Assembly: GCA_016490735.1 (NCBI GenBank)
Contig: JAEMWC010000249.1
Span: 107,001-171,000, forward strand
Reading direction: 5' to 3'
Origin: Pachyseris speciosa
Lineage: Eukaryota; Cnidaria; Anthozoa; Scleractinia; Pachyseridae
Length of the DNA stretch: 64,000 bases
A program made the translations under genes and the position numbers. How positions within the stretch are numbered: position 1 is the stretch's first letter; every line of letters begins with the position of its first letter. This document shows, in pieces, positions 21,480-33,454 of the stretch. The notes under the pieces were generated by a model. The model searched no databases. It saw nothing but the letters and a program-made list of their open reading frames with translations, and was not told the DNA's origin.

Positions 21480-24400
21480 ATGTCGCCGAAATTGTGTTCT
21501 TTCCACGCTATCGTAAAAGGTGATTGTGGGGCAAGTCGAGGCCTTGAGACGCTGTTTCTTTTGAGAGACCGTAATGACGATATTGGAGGGCACCTCGTCA
21601 ACTGTCATTTGTCTACGGAAAGTCTGTCCGAAACGGATCTTATCTTAGCGAGGGCCGGTCTATTCTCGGTTACCGAATCTCAGATAGGGATGATGTCTAT
21701 TTGTCCAAAACATTCTTTGGGGAAGTTTTGGCGAGGGAAAATCTACTGCAGTGGGAGGAAGGCATGCATGTCATCGGTTTAAAACTGTCAAGGGAAATCT
21801 TCAGTTTGTTTGGTGAACGCAGCTGTACGATCTGGTAAGTACAAAATATAGTTTCAATGCTATAGCTGCTCTTTAAAAGAGGATACAACCAGTCGAAGCT
21901 TCACCACCCCTTCAGTTCCCCTTCCAGACAATAATTTTAAATAATTGCCTATTTAGTCCCGCGAATTATTTTAGGGGGAAGGGGGACTCCCGTTTGAAAA
22001 GCTCTGGGATGCTCGCGGGGGAGTAAATCTCCCTTTAGCGTTTTCAGGAGAAAACGCCACTCATTTTAGAAGAAATGCATGTTCATTTTAGAGTGGTATC
22101 TTTCGGGCGTCAAATAAGGCTCTAGCCACGCCCAGATTGCCCCCTTTTCAATTCAAATGTTCTTATGATGGGGGATACCATGATCTTGCAAAGTAAAAAA
22201 GATGCAAAGAGGTTGAAAATTTGAAACCAGGCCATTTTTCTTAACTTTTTCATAGTCGGATTAACACTTTTGACGTCTTCCTGCAAAGTAATTTAAAACA
22301 GCGTTTCCATGGTAATCCCCCTTTTTATTTTGGCTACAGTATTTTTGAAAATGTAGACTTTTCCGGTGTCCTTTTCATCTATTGTTCGTTTTGAAAAACC
22401 GTTTTGCAGATTACATCTGATGATTTGGATGCCCGGGAGAAGCCTCAACAGATCACCAAAAGTTAACGTTAAATTTATTTTACATTGTTTTAGTTATTTT
22501 ATTCAGTTATTTGTACCACATGCCGTAAGAAACACAACAAACAAGTGACTAGCGAAGCAAAGTGGATGCGGCCAATGAAAGAAACCCAGCCTGAGCCTGC
22601 TTCTGTACAAGAAACGGAGTCCGAGAGGTTTGTTTTCAAATCAACTGAAAATTATGATGCTAAAAGATACCTCAGTGTGGATCTTGATTTAGTTTAACTT
22701 TCCTTACAGGTTGTGTAAGCGTACTGCCATGACAACTATTAATCAAGTATTAGCGTCCACGCCATTCCGAGAAACAGCAACACCACTGTGCAGTCAAGGC
22801 GAATGCCCTTGGACTCCAGAGACTCCCTTGAGCACATCAGAAAACTCCACTGCAATTGATACCTATAACCCAGCGATTAATGAAATTGCCCTCCTTACGC
22901 CAGGAGTTTCACGGGAGCCTCTTCCTTTTCAGGTGAAGACCCCCTGGGATGAAGCAAGGGAGGCCGACAAAAAGAAGATCATAGAAAAAGCGAGCGAAGA
23001 TTGCCTCCTTGTATGTAACGCAATCGTGCCCGGGAGCTGCGACAAACTATTCGAATCTCTATAATTTTTCGAAGAAAGGAAGAATCGATCGCCCAGCCCG
23101 TGATGATCTGGTGATATTAATGACGGCGTATAAAAATGCTACATCGAAGAACTTAAAGGAACAAATTCTCAGCCTATATGCTTTTCGATACCCAGCAAAA
23201 ACCCTACAGGTAATCTATTCACCTTATGGAAAACGTTCAAACTGGCAAATAAAGCAGGCCCGCTCACAAGCAAAGATCCATGGCCCTGTGTCAGAGAAAA
23301 AACACCGTGTACGCCTTGATATGGAAAAGGTGGACCATTTCATGGAATTTTCTAATCGTCCTAATTTTCATCAAGATGTCGCATATGGCAATAAAATCCT
23401 CAAACTTGATAGTGGCGAGGGAAGATTCAAATGCCTAATGTCGTGCGAACCGTAGCAAGGTCTGCCATGATCAATTTTGAATTTTGCAAAGAAGAGCAAT
23501 TCGAGCCCTTGAGCCGATCAACCTTATTCAAAATCTTAGAAGTGCGGGAAGCCTCCCAGCGTAAGTCTCTTCAAGGGCTTGACAACATAGCTGCTGATGG
23601 TGCTGCTGGTTTTCAGACTGTGGCGAGAATCATTGACGACTTAGAAAAAGGAGGAGGAAACAAGCAGTGGGGTAACAATGCCAAAAGCAGGTTGAGAGAC
23701 TCAAAGCAATACCTGAAGGTAGAATATCCTATCCACTGCAATCCGGATATTCAACTTGTGCCGACCACTGCAGAAAGCTGGACCTAAGTGATGGTTGTGA
23801 CCCAGACTTCCAGGCTGTGTGTACTCATCAGCATATTGAAAGCTGTGACCAGTACCAGACCTTGAAAGCAGTCTTGAACGCAGTGGAGGCAGAAATCCCA
23901 GGTTCATCTTGGAATCCGTATAATCAAGAACATCGAGAAGATCTTCTTTATGACTTTGAGTGGGCACAACAGTGGAAAGCACAAATACTTCGCTCAATCA
24001 ATCAGGACGAAGCCAAACAGGACCTCTTGAAAACAGAGGATTCCAGTTCGGCATTGATAGTTATGGACTGGGCCATGAAATTTTTACAGTTGAAGTATCG
24101 AGAAAGGCAATGTGAATGGTATGGCAAAAGGGGATTGAGCTGGCATATTTCCACAGTTATTTCATTCAATACCAGTTCTGGAAGCCTGCAGCTGAAATCG
24201 TATGCTCACCTCTTCGACTCATGCCAGAAGATTGGTTTGCTGTTCAGTAGTTCTACACTTGAGAATCTCCTAAAGGCAATGAAGACCGAAAACCCAGGAT
24301 TAGAATCTGTTTATCTCCATTCTGACGGGGCAGAGTGCTATCACAACAACTCCCTTATCGCTGCAGTTACAGATATTGGAGAACGAATTGGTGTCCGTAT

Positions 24401-25622
24401 CCTGCGGTACGACTATTCTGAGCCACAACATGGTAAAGATGTTTGCGACCGTATTCTGTGTCCCATGAAAGCGCCCTTACGCAGATACTGCAATGAAGGA
24501 CATGACATTTTATCTGCAGATAATATGCGTAGCGCACTTTCGGAACGCTATGTAAAGGGTTCATCACCATGTGTCTGCCTCACCGACGTCAGCAAAAAGA
24601 CGCTCGATGTTCAAGATGATGAGGGATTCAGCTGTTATCACAACTTTGCGTATGAAACAAGTCGGGTGCGCGTCTGGAAGTCATATGGAATTGGCCCGGA
24701 AAAATTAATTTCCTTTGATCGCCTATTTAAAAGGCATTAAAGCTCTACTGACTTAGTGGTTGTGAAGGACTTTTTCCCTTTCAAGGATACTCGTTTATAT
24801 AAGTCGGCACGTGCGAGCGGTGCCGAAAAGGAACAGATTTTTCCTTGTTCTGAATCTGGATGTCAGATGATCTTCGAAAAATTCGGCGATCTCGAAGCTC
24901 ACTTAGACGTTGGAGACCACACTCTAAGAAAACTGAAAATGGAGTCCACCTTTGACAAGCTTAGAAGAGAATGGGCTCAGAAATTCTCTACTGTTGACCA
25001 GGTAAAGAAGTCTGCTACTGCTGACAGCAGTACAGCAACAGCAAGTAATAGTGCAGGATCCAGATGTGAACTTCCGCTCGGGTGGGCGCTGCAAAGTCCT
25101 CGGCGAGGGGCAACTAGCTTTTCTGCCAAAGTGAAGGAATACCTAACAGCAAAGTTTGATATCGGAGAAAAAACAGGAGATAAAGCTAATCCAACGCAAG
25201 TAGCTTTAGATATGCGAAACGCAAAAGATGACAACTACAGTCGACTCTTTAGAAGAGACGAGTGGCTAACCAATAACCAAGTTAAGGGATTCTTTTCCCG
25301 CCTTACAGCAGCGCGAAGGAGGCGTGGTAACGAGGACATTGATCTTAATGATGCCTACGCAGAGGAGGAGGAAGAAGAAAGAGAGAAGCTCCTTGCTGAT
25401 ATTGCCTCAGAGCTCAGCCCGCAGCATCCCATCTGTTACGATACTACAGACCTGTGCAAATGCGTCAAGGAAGACAAACTGCAAAAGTTTAATGTCACAA
25501 TGCTCAAAACAATCTTGCTTCACTTTGATGTACCGTTTAAATCGAAAGATAGGAAGAAGAATTTGGTGCAGAAGTTGTCCTATTTTGTTCAAGAATGTAA
25601 CTGCTTCTTAAGCGATAACTAA
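21480..25622 (+). pseudogene. DDE-like transposase gene of a cnidarian multi-copy family (broken, with introns)
   Basis: Coding blocks in order: 21480-21782 (N-terminal, CPKHSLGKFWR-like, breaking before a donor at 21835); about 22511-22627 (CTTCRKKHNKQV after an acceptor); and from about 22711 a long block to 25622 with frameshifts near 23055, 23435 and 23770 and a TAA at 24738. Landmarks: a KQAR.HA-like helical region, the MDWAMKF aspartate (near 24063), GLSWHI, HSDGAECYH (near 24320), SEPQHGKDVCDR (near 24420), and VRVWKSYGIG. Then come a C2H2 finger (near 24848-24922), a WLTNNQVKGFFSRL block and a SAP-like C terminus. The spaced acidic residues suggest a DDE nuclease fold, but I cannot place it in a named superfamily. 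Family recognition is from memory of cnidarian multi-copy proteins, not a search. Confidence 0.6.
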
Positions 25623-25888
25623 ACTAAACAAATCACATCAGTCGCAGACGATGTTTTTCCTTCGATTTTACTTTTAGCAATCTACCAGAGTTCCAGTGGT
25701 TAGGACGTCACTGAACTAACATCGCTCCGCGTTTGCAGAATGTGAAATGTAGCCCGGCAATATCATGGTGGTTAATGGTTATTTAAAAAAATATATTTAA
25801 CTCCACCCTGCAGTTGCGATGCCGAACTACAATCATGCTCAAGCAAAAAGGTTGTTTTTCATTTTCACTGAAGAGAAACTGTTTTTTG

Positions 25889-25955
25889 TTTTTTGTTTTT
25901 TGTTTTTGTTTTTGTTTTTGTTTTTTTTTTTTTTTTTTTTATTTTGTTTTGTTTT
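25889..25955. repeat. (GTTTTT)n and T-rich simple repeat
   Basis: Runs of GTTTTTT followed by a long T homopolymer. Confidence 0.9.
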
Positions 25956-26260
25956 GCCAAGGAGAAATTTTTTTCAACTGATTTAACTTTAATTTGTTTA
26001 ACTCTTATACAACTTGGACGCGAAGTTTTGAACTGATCGGGTGTTTCTTTATGAATGCGTTACGCGTGACAACAGTTGTAGTGAAAGAAACTTGTTGGCT
26101 GTAGAAGTTTGTTTATGCTTCTTCAGAGCTTTTACATTTGTAAACGTACTTAATGCAACTTCCAGTAAGCAAAGAAAATATATAACAGTGGTCATTTTGG
26201 TTAAACTCGGTTTAGTTTTTTTGAGAAACAAAGAAATACAGTGAAACACCGGCAAACTTC

Positions 26261-26708
26261 TAGGCTTTTGTACATTATGCTAGCACTTTTTGGAGCATTT
26301 TAGTGAGGCAAAAGCATTGAGCATTATATTCGAGCATTTCAGTGGCATTTTCCCGGAAAATCAATTTTTTTTTCCAAGAAACTAAAAAAGAAATTATTTA
26401 CTTCGAGAAAATGAAGACTAAAACTCAAAATTCATAGATGATTTCAAAGATTATGTTTTTTGGCTGTATTTATGAACTTGTATACGTTGTTGTTGTTACT
26501 TGAAACACGTGTACATTTTTATAAGTGTGGACAGTTAACACCATGTTAAAAACTTTGAAATTAATTTTTAAAAACGTTTGTATAATGAGCATTATCCGAG
26601 CATTTTAGTGGCTTTTTTTTGGGAAGACCGAGCATTTTAGTGGGAAAATTGGAGCATTAAGGTGAAGCATTTTAGTGGGGAGACAAAAGCATAATGTACA
26701 AAAGCCTA
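26261..26708. mobile_element. Non-autonomous inverted-repeat element nested in the 7-kb transposon
   Basis: Perfect 21-bp ends: TAGGCTTTTGTACATTATGC(T) and its complement at 26688-26708. The interior repeats GAGCATTTTAGTG several times. No coding capacity; the target duplication is unclear. Confidence 0.65.
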
Positions 26709-27111
26709 CGAACTTCCTCGATAATCTGAAAGTTACAATGATGTTGAGGTGAAATGAACAATAATGCACCCATTTCATTCCGAGATTGTTTTTAGTTTTC
26801 AATTTCGGATATCAGTTTCGCTAAAGATCTCTCCATCAGCTTTCCTCCGTCATTTATTGTCAAGAACTCCGCATTTGGTGAAAAGAGACTCGTGAACGAT
26901 CAATTAAACGAACAAAATTAATGGTGTTGACATTGACAACAACGCAGGTTTATACCATACACCGGTTTATACCACCGGCCTTAGCGATGACTCCTCATAC
27001 ATTATAAGAAACCGATAACGCCACGAAAAGGAAATAATTGCTGTGAATAGCTATCAATATAACTATTAAGGCCTCATTTCGTGGGAAATTGTATATACGA
27101 AATTTTTAATC

Positions 27112-27475
27112 AACGCTTGAGTCAACCAAAAATGCGTGGTGCGTTACTGCAAAGGTGACGAGTGATCAGTGCTAGAAATCAAAAGCAAGGCAAGGTTCCG
27201 AAGATTTGTCGATTTTTTTGGTGTAAAATAAGTCTCACTGAGTTCTCCAAACGTTGAAACTCAATAAATCTAATCAGGTAACATCAAACCATTCGCTGAC
27301 AAAGCTTAAAACTCATTTCAGATAAGTCACGAGATTCGTCATTTCTACACAAAACGTTGAATTTTCAGCTACTTGCTCGAATTTTTTGCGCTTCAAACTT
27401 ACGAGTGCCCACAACTTTTAATACAGATATTTGTAGCTTAGCCTTAGTACATTAGGCTGATAACAGACATCATTC
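27112..27475 (-). repeat. Right terminal inverted repeat of the 7-kb transposon
   Basis: Inverted copy of 20528-20902. Confidence 0.75.
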
Positions 27476-28216
27476 ATGTAGAGGTCCCACTTTTGAAAAA
27501 AATCTGTTTGTTTGGAGGCTATGTTGGCAAAAATGCTAAAGACGTTTTTAAGAGGGTTCGGGAAAAAAAATCATAACTTTGCTTGTGTTTAAGATAAGCG
27601 AGTATTTTTTTAATTCTGTGGAAAGAAGAAAGAATTATCTAGTAATTCTGAAAAAAATAGGTTGTTTTGTAAATTGTGCGAGTTTTTAGCATGCATTGCG
27701 TAACCATCAAAATTAGGTGTTTCAATTTCCGGTTTTGTGTGGTTTTCTTGTGTGTGGTTGCCTATAAAAAAAATCGTCAAAAAATAAGGGAAGCGAATCT
27801 GGCGAAATAAAGGCCATTTTCGTTCACTGCATATGTCGCTTGACTTGTGTAGAAAAAATGAGGGCGATCCATTCTCCACCAAAATTTGAGTGGTCGGTTC
27901 TTACACAGACACGCTCTTAATAGTTAGGCTTTTTTTATTTTTATGTGCATAATTCACAATTTACCTTGTTTTGTAATTTTAGTTTGTCGAGCGTTTTTAA
28001 CATGAGCCTCTGGCTCAGAAGATTATGCGAACACTTCCCACGTTCTTCGACATTAAATAAATTATTATTCTATTCTATTCTATTCCATTCTAAAGTAACA
28101 AAGAAAGCAAACGGAGATAAGATCTGATTAGAGTGATTTTCTTCTGGACTTGAGATGATTACTGAGATGATTACGCATGACGGTAGCCTACTTTGGGCAA
28201 CTCAGAGAGGTTTTCA
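27476..28216. other. Intronic sequence without a recognised gene
   Basis: AT-rich. It includes an (ATTCT)n run at about 28066-28090 preceded by a short LINE-tail-like segment. Open frames here show no domain. Confidence 0.4.
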
Positions 28217-28328
28217 GTTGCCTGGATTAATGGCGCGCGGTCAAAGCTACGGGATTGGGGCGAGCGAGGGAAAGGAAGTCCCTCGCTCGCCCCAATCCCT
28301 TAGCTATTGACCGAGCACCAATCTAGGC
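28217..28328. repeat. GC-rich hairpin
   Basis: Arms of about 48 bp containing GGGATTGGGGCGAGCGAGGG and its complement surround a 9-nt loop. MITE-like foldback in intron 7. Confidence 0.75.
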
Positions 28329-28944
28329 AAAAAAAAACCTCCAAATTAATTGACCAAATGAAGAGCCTGTTTGCAGGCTAGCACGACGGGAACCACAACA
28401 ACAAACGTACTAGTGAACAACAATTTGACTTATTTAGCTGAGCAGACACGAAACAATCTGCTTTCGAACAACCGGGCCCGGAAACTATTGGCAGCAGTTG
28501 GAACAAATCGAGAACACTTTCAGAGGCCGTTTTTCAGTCTTGGCATGGTATAACCAAAAGATGGTATAGATGAGCACTGCAGTAAATCGTTGGACGTGAC
28601 TGTTCACAGTTGTCAGTTGCACATGGTGTCAGATGCAGGCGGTCAAACTACAAAATCGGCGAAAGCAAAGCTCTTAACAGACATGTGACCCAGAAGAATC
28701 CAGCTTGACATAATTGTTCTTCAAAGCGAACCAGTCTCTGTTCCACTTGGCGTGTTCTCAAATATTAGCGTAAAACATTTTAAAACCAATACTCTAAAAA
28801 TAAGCATGAAATGATAGGCTGGACTTAGAGCTACACGGAACCGACTTATCTCGACTTCTAAGTTGGTTTTGTTTTCTTAGAAAGCCGTGACCGAAACACG
28901 GGAATTGGTCACAGCAAATTCTTATACTAATATGGATTTCTTAC

Positions 28945-29333
28945 CTCAAAATCTTCAAAAGGGCCCATTTCTATATCAAGAATTTTTTCATCAGTATCTT
29001 TCTTGGACTCTCCTTTCCTCAGGCGAAATATATAGACAATAATACACTCCACCACAACGAGAAACACAAGCAAGAATGAGACTATGAGAAACCAATCGAT
29101 AGCCTTGGGGTAACTCACTCTGGGGAGGGCCATGTTAACAGAACCAAGCAAAAACATAATGGTGAGAATAGTTGTGATGCCCAGGCCTATTCGGCCACCC
29201 ATGTCGTCTTGGTCCAGCCAGAACACAATCCAGCTGATTGCGACAACTAGGGAGTCTGGGAGATAAACTTGAATGATGTAATAACCGATGCGACGTTTAA
29301 AACTGAAGCTGATAGTAAGTTGGGTGAAGTTCC
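28945..29333 (-). CDS. Receptor exon 7 (pre-M1, M1, M2, M3, cytoplasmic loop start)
   Basis: It has acceptor CACTTCACAG and donor GAG/GTAAGA, and is 389 bp long. It encodes NFTQLTISFSFKRRIGYYII (pre-M1 and M1), the M2 pore helix (RIGLGITTILTIMF), the M2-M3 loop (RVSYPKAIDW), M3, and the start of the cytoplasmic loop. It reads in phase from exon 6 (split Gly codon) and into exon 8 (phase 0). The residues before the M2 Arg are MGG, not the PA usual in anion-selective channels. Confidence 0.92.
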
Positions 29334-29797
29334 CTGTGAAGTGGATCAAGCATTTCGGTTAGCAGCTAAACCGCAAATAACAATAATATAAAGGATCATC
29401 AATTTGGTCAAACTAAGGCGGTTGCTTACTGCGATGGTTAGCTATTTATCTCCAATTTAGGTCGAGATGGTTTGGTTTTCTACAGACTGGGTTCTTGATC
29501 TTGTTTGCGCGCTAATCTCGGCTGCCTAAATTCTCAACGTCCCAGGCCTAAATTGTCACAAGACAGCCTTACTGCTTGGTTATTTAGATTTTGGTTCAGA
29601 TTCTTAGATGCAAATCACATGCATTATATCACTTCAGGCGGAAACGTGTATGATAAATCAATTAAGGAACGATTAGTCTTAACTCTATATTTGTAAATTT
29701 CAAGAGACTCACGGCGTTTGTTCTTGGGCTTGAAGGCGCTGATAAGAGAAAGATCTTAATCATTTCACGAGAGTACGTGTTTCACGAAGTCACTTAC

Positions 29798-29926
29798 CTG
29801 AAACATATGACACATCTGAGGAATTCAGTTGGACGTGATTCATGTCAAACTGGGCGATTTCTTTCTTTTCAACTGTCACCGTGTGGCGTTTCCATTTGTA
29901 GACAACGTCTTTCACGCTGTAGCCGT
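29798..29926 (-). CDS. Receptor exon 6 (ligand-binding domain, loop C region)
   Basis: 129 bp between GTTTAAG and GTAAGT. It encodes GYSVKDVVYKWK and KEIAQFDM, typical of the segment after the Cys-loop in GABA-A/glycine subunits. Its first two bases complete the Tyr codon begun by exon 5. Confidence 0.9.
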
Positions 29927-30228
29927 CTTAAACAAAGAAAAATGGTTAGTTTTGGAAGTGGAATAGCACTTATTTTGAGGTAGAAATTAAGTTGAATTAA
30001 ACTTGAAAGTTACGCCCAAAATATGCCCAATACCGCGTATCTGGACTTATTATCTGCATTTCAAAAGCTCAAAGGAGTCCCCAGTCTGATTACGTCACGG
30101 ACAAGCGAGATCGTTTCATGTTATATACCGATAATGTTTCAGCTTACATCCACGGTGAGTTAGACAGGAAATTAAGACTGCCAAAATGTTTGACTACATT
30201 AACTCGTTATTATGTGTTATAAACCTAC

Positions 30229-30311
30229 AGCTTCCAAACTTCAGGACGCACAGCTGAGTATCCATTGGAAAGTCTTCTAAAACCATGTCACAGGAAGCCA
30301 CAATCTTGACC
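30229..30311 (-). CDS. Receptor exon 5 (Cys-loop)
   Basis: 83 bp between TTTCCTAG and GTAGGT. It encodes the Cys-loop, from about residue 146 to 160, with 13 residues between the two cysteines including the canonical FPMD. It ends in FGS. An 83-bp Cys-loop exon is conserved in vertebrate GABA-A genes. Confidence 0.93.
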
Positions 30312-30426
30312 CTAGGAAACAACATTTTATGTGTCAAATATGTATGAAATAAGCTACAAATACAAGAACGGCGAATAAGCAGCTGTAACGGTGAAGATTA
30401 CCCTATGTGACTTTATTATTAGTGCA

Positions 30427-30690
30427 ATTTTCAACTGAGTGTCGCAAAACCAAAACCAAACTACTCCTCTGGCCAATCATAACAGACAAAAGCAGCGCAA
30501 TGAATCAGCCAGATATCGTAGCAATAACGCGTGGCGTAACCGCGCAAAGCGCGGGAAAATGTGACTGTGTGAGAGAGTCATGGTTTTGTTTTGCTTCTTA
30601 TCTGTTGACAGAGCAGCGCGAGTTTTGCCAACGTGTCACAGAGCAAAGTAAAGTAAAACCAACGTAAAAGAGAATTCTGACAGTCTTCCT
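30427..30690. repeat. MITE-like repeat, copy 1
   Basis: Begins ATTTTCAACTGAGTGTCGC and contains GCGCAAAGCGCGGGAAAAT and an AGAGCAAAGTAAAG block. Related to copy 2 at about 31350-31626. The right end is degraded. Confidence 0.5.
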
Positions 30691-30866
30691 CTTTTCTCCT
30701 CCTATAAAAGCTTAGTTGAAAGAAAATATAAAACTGAACACTTGATTGCGGCAAAGTGTAATTATTGAAGATCTTTTAAGCTAAGTGGAAACCTTTTCCA
30801 AACTGTAGTTTTTAGAAAATGTATGCCATAGGTATGAAAATAAGAACATAACGTGAAAATGTAGTG

Positions 30867-30966
30867 TAATCATCATCATCATTATCATCGCCGTCCTAGT
30901 CGTCGTTGTCGTCGTCATCGTTATCATCATCATCATCATCATCATCATCATTATTATTATTATTAT
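30867..30966. repeat. (CAT)n/(TTA)n microsatellite
   Basis: Imperfect ATC and TTA trinucleotide repeats inside intron 4 of the receptor. Confidence 0.95.
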
Positions 30967-31086
30967 GTTCCAAACTCAACTGAAAACTGCTGTATCGTTC
31001 TTGTTGACATCATAGTAACTATAAGATGTAAAACAATGTGCGAGAAACACAAAACATAAACTTTTTGTCATCGGGATGTAACTCAC

Positions 31087-31307
31087 CCTTTTGAGTAGAA
31101 AATTTCCCCTCTCGGCGAAATGATAAAGACGGTCTCTGCCTCTGAGTCTCTTTGGTGCAAATTTGATTCCCTTGAGTTACTGATGTAGGTGTCAGGTTTC
31201 CACGTATTTTCAATGGTCAATCCCTTTAGCACAATTGTCTCTTGAAATTTACCTGCTAAACGCTTGTCTGTCCAATACTGACGAAAATAACCAAAAACCG
31301 TATACTC
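31087..31307 (-). CDS. Receptor exon 4 (ligand-binding loops D, A, E)
   Basis: 221 bp between CGTCGACAG and GTGAGT, exactly the conserved GABA-A exon 4 size. It encodes FRQYWTDKRLAG, WKPDTYISNS and ISPRGEIFYSK. Phase fits both neighbours. Confidence 0.93.
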
Positions 31308-31349
31308 CTGTCGACGAGAAAAAACGTAGCAACGTATTGTGATGATGAT

Positions 31350-31626
31350 AGAACGACTTCTGTTTGAGTCGTCATAAAACCAAAGCTAAAGCCAAAGCAA
31401 TAACATAAGCCAACAACAACAAACGCAAACGGCGCGCGATGAGCCTATCAGAGTCCAAAGCAATTACATGCAACCGGCGCAAAGCGCGGGAAAATTCGCT
31501 CGTGCAAGACATTGTTTTGGCTTTTTATTGGTTGAGAAAGTGGCGCGAGTTTAGCCAACCAATCACAGAGCGAAGTGAGGCAAATAGTAAGCAATCAAGA
31601 ATTACTTCTGACACTCAGTTGAAAAT
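31350..31626. repeat. MITE-like repeat, copy 2
   Basis: Ends GACACTCAGTTGAAAAT at 31610-31626, the complement of the start of copy 1, and shares the GCGCAAAGCGCGGGAAAAT block. A non-autonomous element flanking exon 4. Confidence 0.5.
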
Positions 31627-31960
31627 AGTTCTCAGTAACACAGCAGTCGGAGTACAAGGAGAATAGAAAATTTTCAGGATGGCGGCGCTTGACTACAACA
31701 GATACTATTTTTGATGTCTCACTTTTATTATGCTAACTGAAGGTATTTCTTGGTGAGACCTGCCAGAGTTATGAGATCGTTTGGGTAGGCAAAGACAAAA
31801 AATATTGTATTTTCATCAATTTGATAGCTGCTAAAGCAGATTTTGGAGATTACTTTCTAAAGAAACTGTGGTGCTGTGTCGGTGGAGAAGTGGTACACGA
31901 AAAGTTGGTTTCATCAACTGAGTTGATAATGTAAATTGGCCCCGGTAAAGAAATTCAAAA

Positions 31961-32025
31961 GCTAACACTTCGAGCGCTAGCCCTTCGTCAGAGCGCGCTG
32001 ACGAAGGGCTAGCGCTCGAAAGTCA
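31961..32025. repeat. Foldback of hammerhead-like sequences
   Basis: CTTCGAGCGCTAGCCCTTCG and its complement face each other. The plus arm has CTGACGA (31998-32004), stem II GGGC/GCTC and GAAA followed by GTC. The minus arm has lost part of GAAAC. Confidence 0.55.
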
Positions 32026-32029
32026 GTAG

Positions 32030-32072
32030 TTTCCACTGAGGAAGAGGCAGCAGCCTCGAAACGTCTGGCTTC
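32030..32072 (+). ncRNA. Hammerhead-like ribozyme, GAAACGTC type
   Basis: CCA, CTGAGGA (32036-32042, CUGANGA), stem II GAGGC-AGCA-GCCTC, GAAAC, GTC (32063-32065), TGG. Stem III is the minimal AC/GU pair; stem I is only CCA/TGG. Confidence 0.6.
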
Positions 32073-32344
32073 TAGTATTATTTTTAGCACATTTTCACCA
32101 AAACATTTCCAGTTATTTTATTTAACATCTGTGCTACATTTATAATAAAACCAAATTCAAACAGCTTTTTCCTTCAAAACAGACTACCACCACCATTTAT
32201 AATAGTTTACACTCCCAGTATCCTCCTCCACTCGTCCCAGTTTCCCTGCAGGTGTTGGAGTGGGAAGTTGCCATTGGGATTGAAAAATTTCAGTGGTTGT
32301 AGCCAAACCGCACGCCATCGTGAAAATGCCCTCTTATTGCACTA

Positions 32345-32520
32345 CAGCGGAAACTCGATTTATCGAAGTGCCAAGGGACTAAGAAAAATGGTTCTTCCTA
32401 TCGAGGGTTCGTTTTATCGAGGTCCTTTCCATACATTTTAAAAGGTCGGGCTGAAGAATATCGTTCACCATATATCGAGGACTTCTTTAAAGAGAGGTTC
32501 GTTAAATCGAGGTTCCACTA
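32345..32520. mobile_element. pogo/Tigger-like MITE
   Basis: The ends CAGCGGAAACTCGATTTATC and the complement of TTAAATCGAGGTTCCACTA form inverted repeats flanked by TA (32343-32344, 32521-32522). The CAGnnGAA-CTCGAT type end is typical of pogo-derived MITEs. Confidence 0.65.
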
Positions 32521-32604
32521 TACTCTCTCATAAGTCCGAAAAATAAGAATCATAGATGGCGGAGACGATTATACGTGCAAATCGTAATTCTTAGAGCACC
32601 TTAC

Positions 32605-32672
32605 CATGTTGGCCTCAGCAATATTGGCGAATGATTCAACATGCAAGTCCGCTTCTAGTAACAAAGTAGCCA
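32605..32672 (-). CDS. Receptor exon 3
   Basis: 68 bp between GTTGCTAG and GTAAGG, the conserved GABA-A exon 3 size. It encodes VATLLLEADLHVESFANIAE ending in ANM. A second AG 18 bp inside would break the frame, so the outer acceptor is chosen. Confidence 0.9.
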
Positions 32673-33371
32673 CTAGCAACAAAAACAGAAAACAACGAAA
32701 AACTTAAAGTAATTCAGATTTGCAAACTACTCTAGACCAATGAAATCGCGAGGTTTGCACCCTCGGTCGTATATGTAGCCTGAGCACCGCCTGTCACTTA
32801 TGAGAGCCAGTTTTGCTTATCTTTCGCTTTCCTGACTTTAAGGGACCGATTACGCAGTGAATTTCAGCCCGGTATGAAATTTTGTTACGATTTCCACACA
32901 GGCGCGAAATTTGAAATCGGGAGGCAAAATTTTCAGGGAAGAGTTATTCACTTAAAATGGCGCCGAATAAGCGACTGTTCAAAATAGGGGCGCTGCTTGT
33001 TAAGGGAATTTAGCTTGTAACATGATGCAACGCAAGAAAGACTTGGAGTTGGCAGCCAATTTGCTGTATTCCATTTTTATTATTAATATTTTTTTTATTA
33101 CATATAATTATATGTGTTCGTCAGCCCATTTGACAGGCCTGAAAATTTTAGCCCGATTACCTCAAACCGGGATGAAATTTTTAGCCCGGGCCAGAACGTC
33201 GGTCGCGTAATCGGAATATTTCGGAATGGGGCATTTGCTCAGAAAACCAGACTGTGGTTACAGCCCGACTGAAACTCGCCATGAAATCAGATATCAAACC
33301 TATTTAGTGGTAGGAGATGATCATCCGTAATAATTCTGTTTACTGAAATCACGTGACAAAGATAAGCCTAC

Positions 33372-33454
33372 CTCCTTGGTTTGGTCTGATGTCTTTGTCA
33401 TAATCGGAAAACAGAATCTGTAGTGTGGTCTCGTTCACAGCCATTTCCGTCGAG
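33372..33454 (-). CDS. Receptor exon 2 (start of mature extracellular domain)
   Basis: 83 bp between TTTTTCTACAG and GTAGGC. It encodes ETTLQILFSDYDKDIRPNQG, the usual start of the ligand-binding domain. Its first base completes a Ser codon begun by exon 1. Confidence 0.88.

Larger units (their letters stand above)
20528..27475 (+). mobile_element. DNA transposon of about 7 kb with long terminal inverted repeats
   Basis: Imperfect inverted repeats of about 370 bp at 20528-20902 and 27112-27475, sharing for example GGCTAAGCTACAAATATCTG and GTTTCAACGTTTGGAGAACT, enclose a broken DDE-like gene. The exact outer ends and the target duplication could not be fixed. Confidence 0.7.

Noticed and set aside
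30867..30966. CRISPR-like or satellite array
   Set aside because: Plain trinucleotide microsatellite without spacers.
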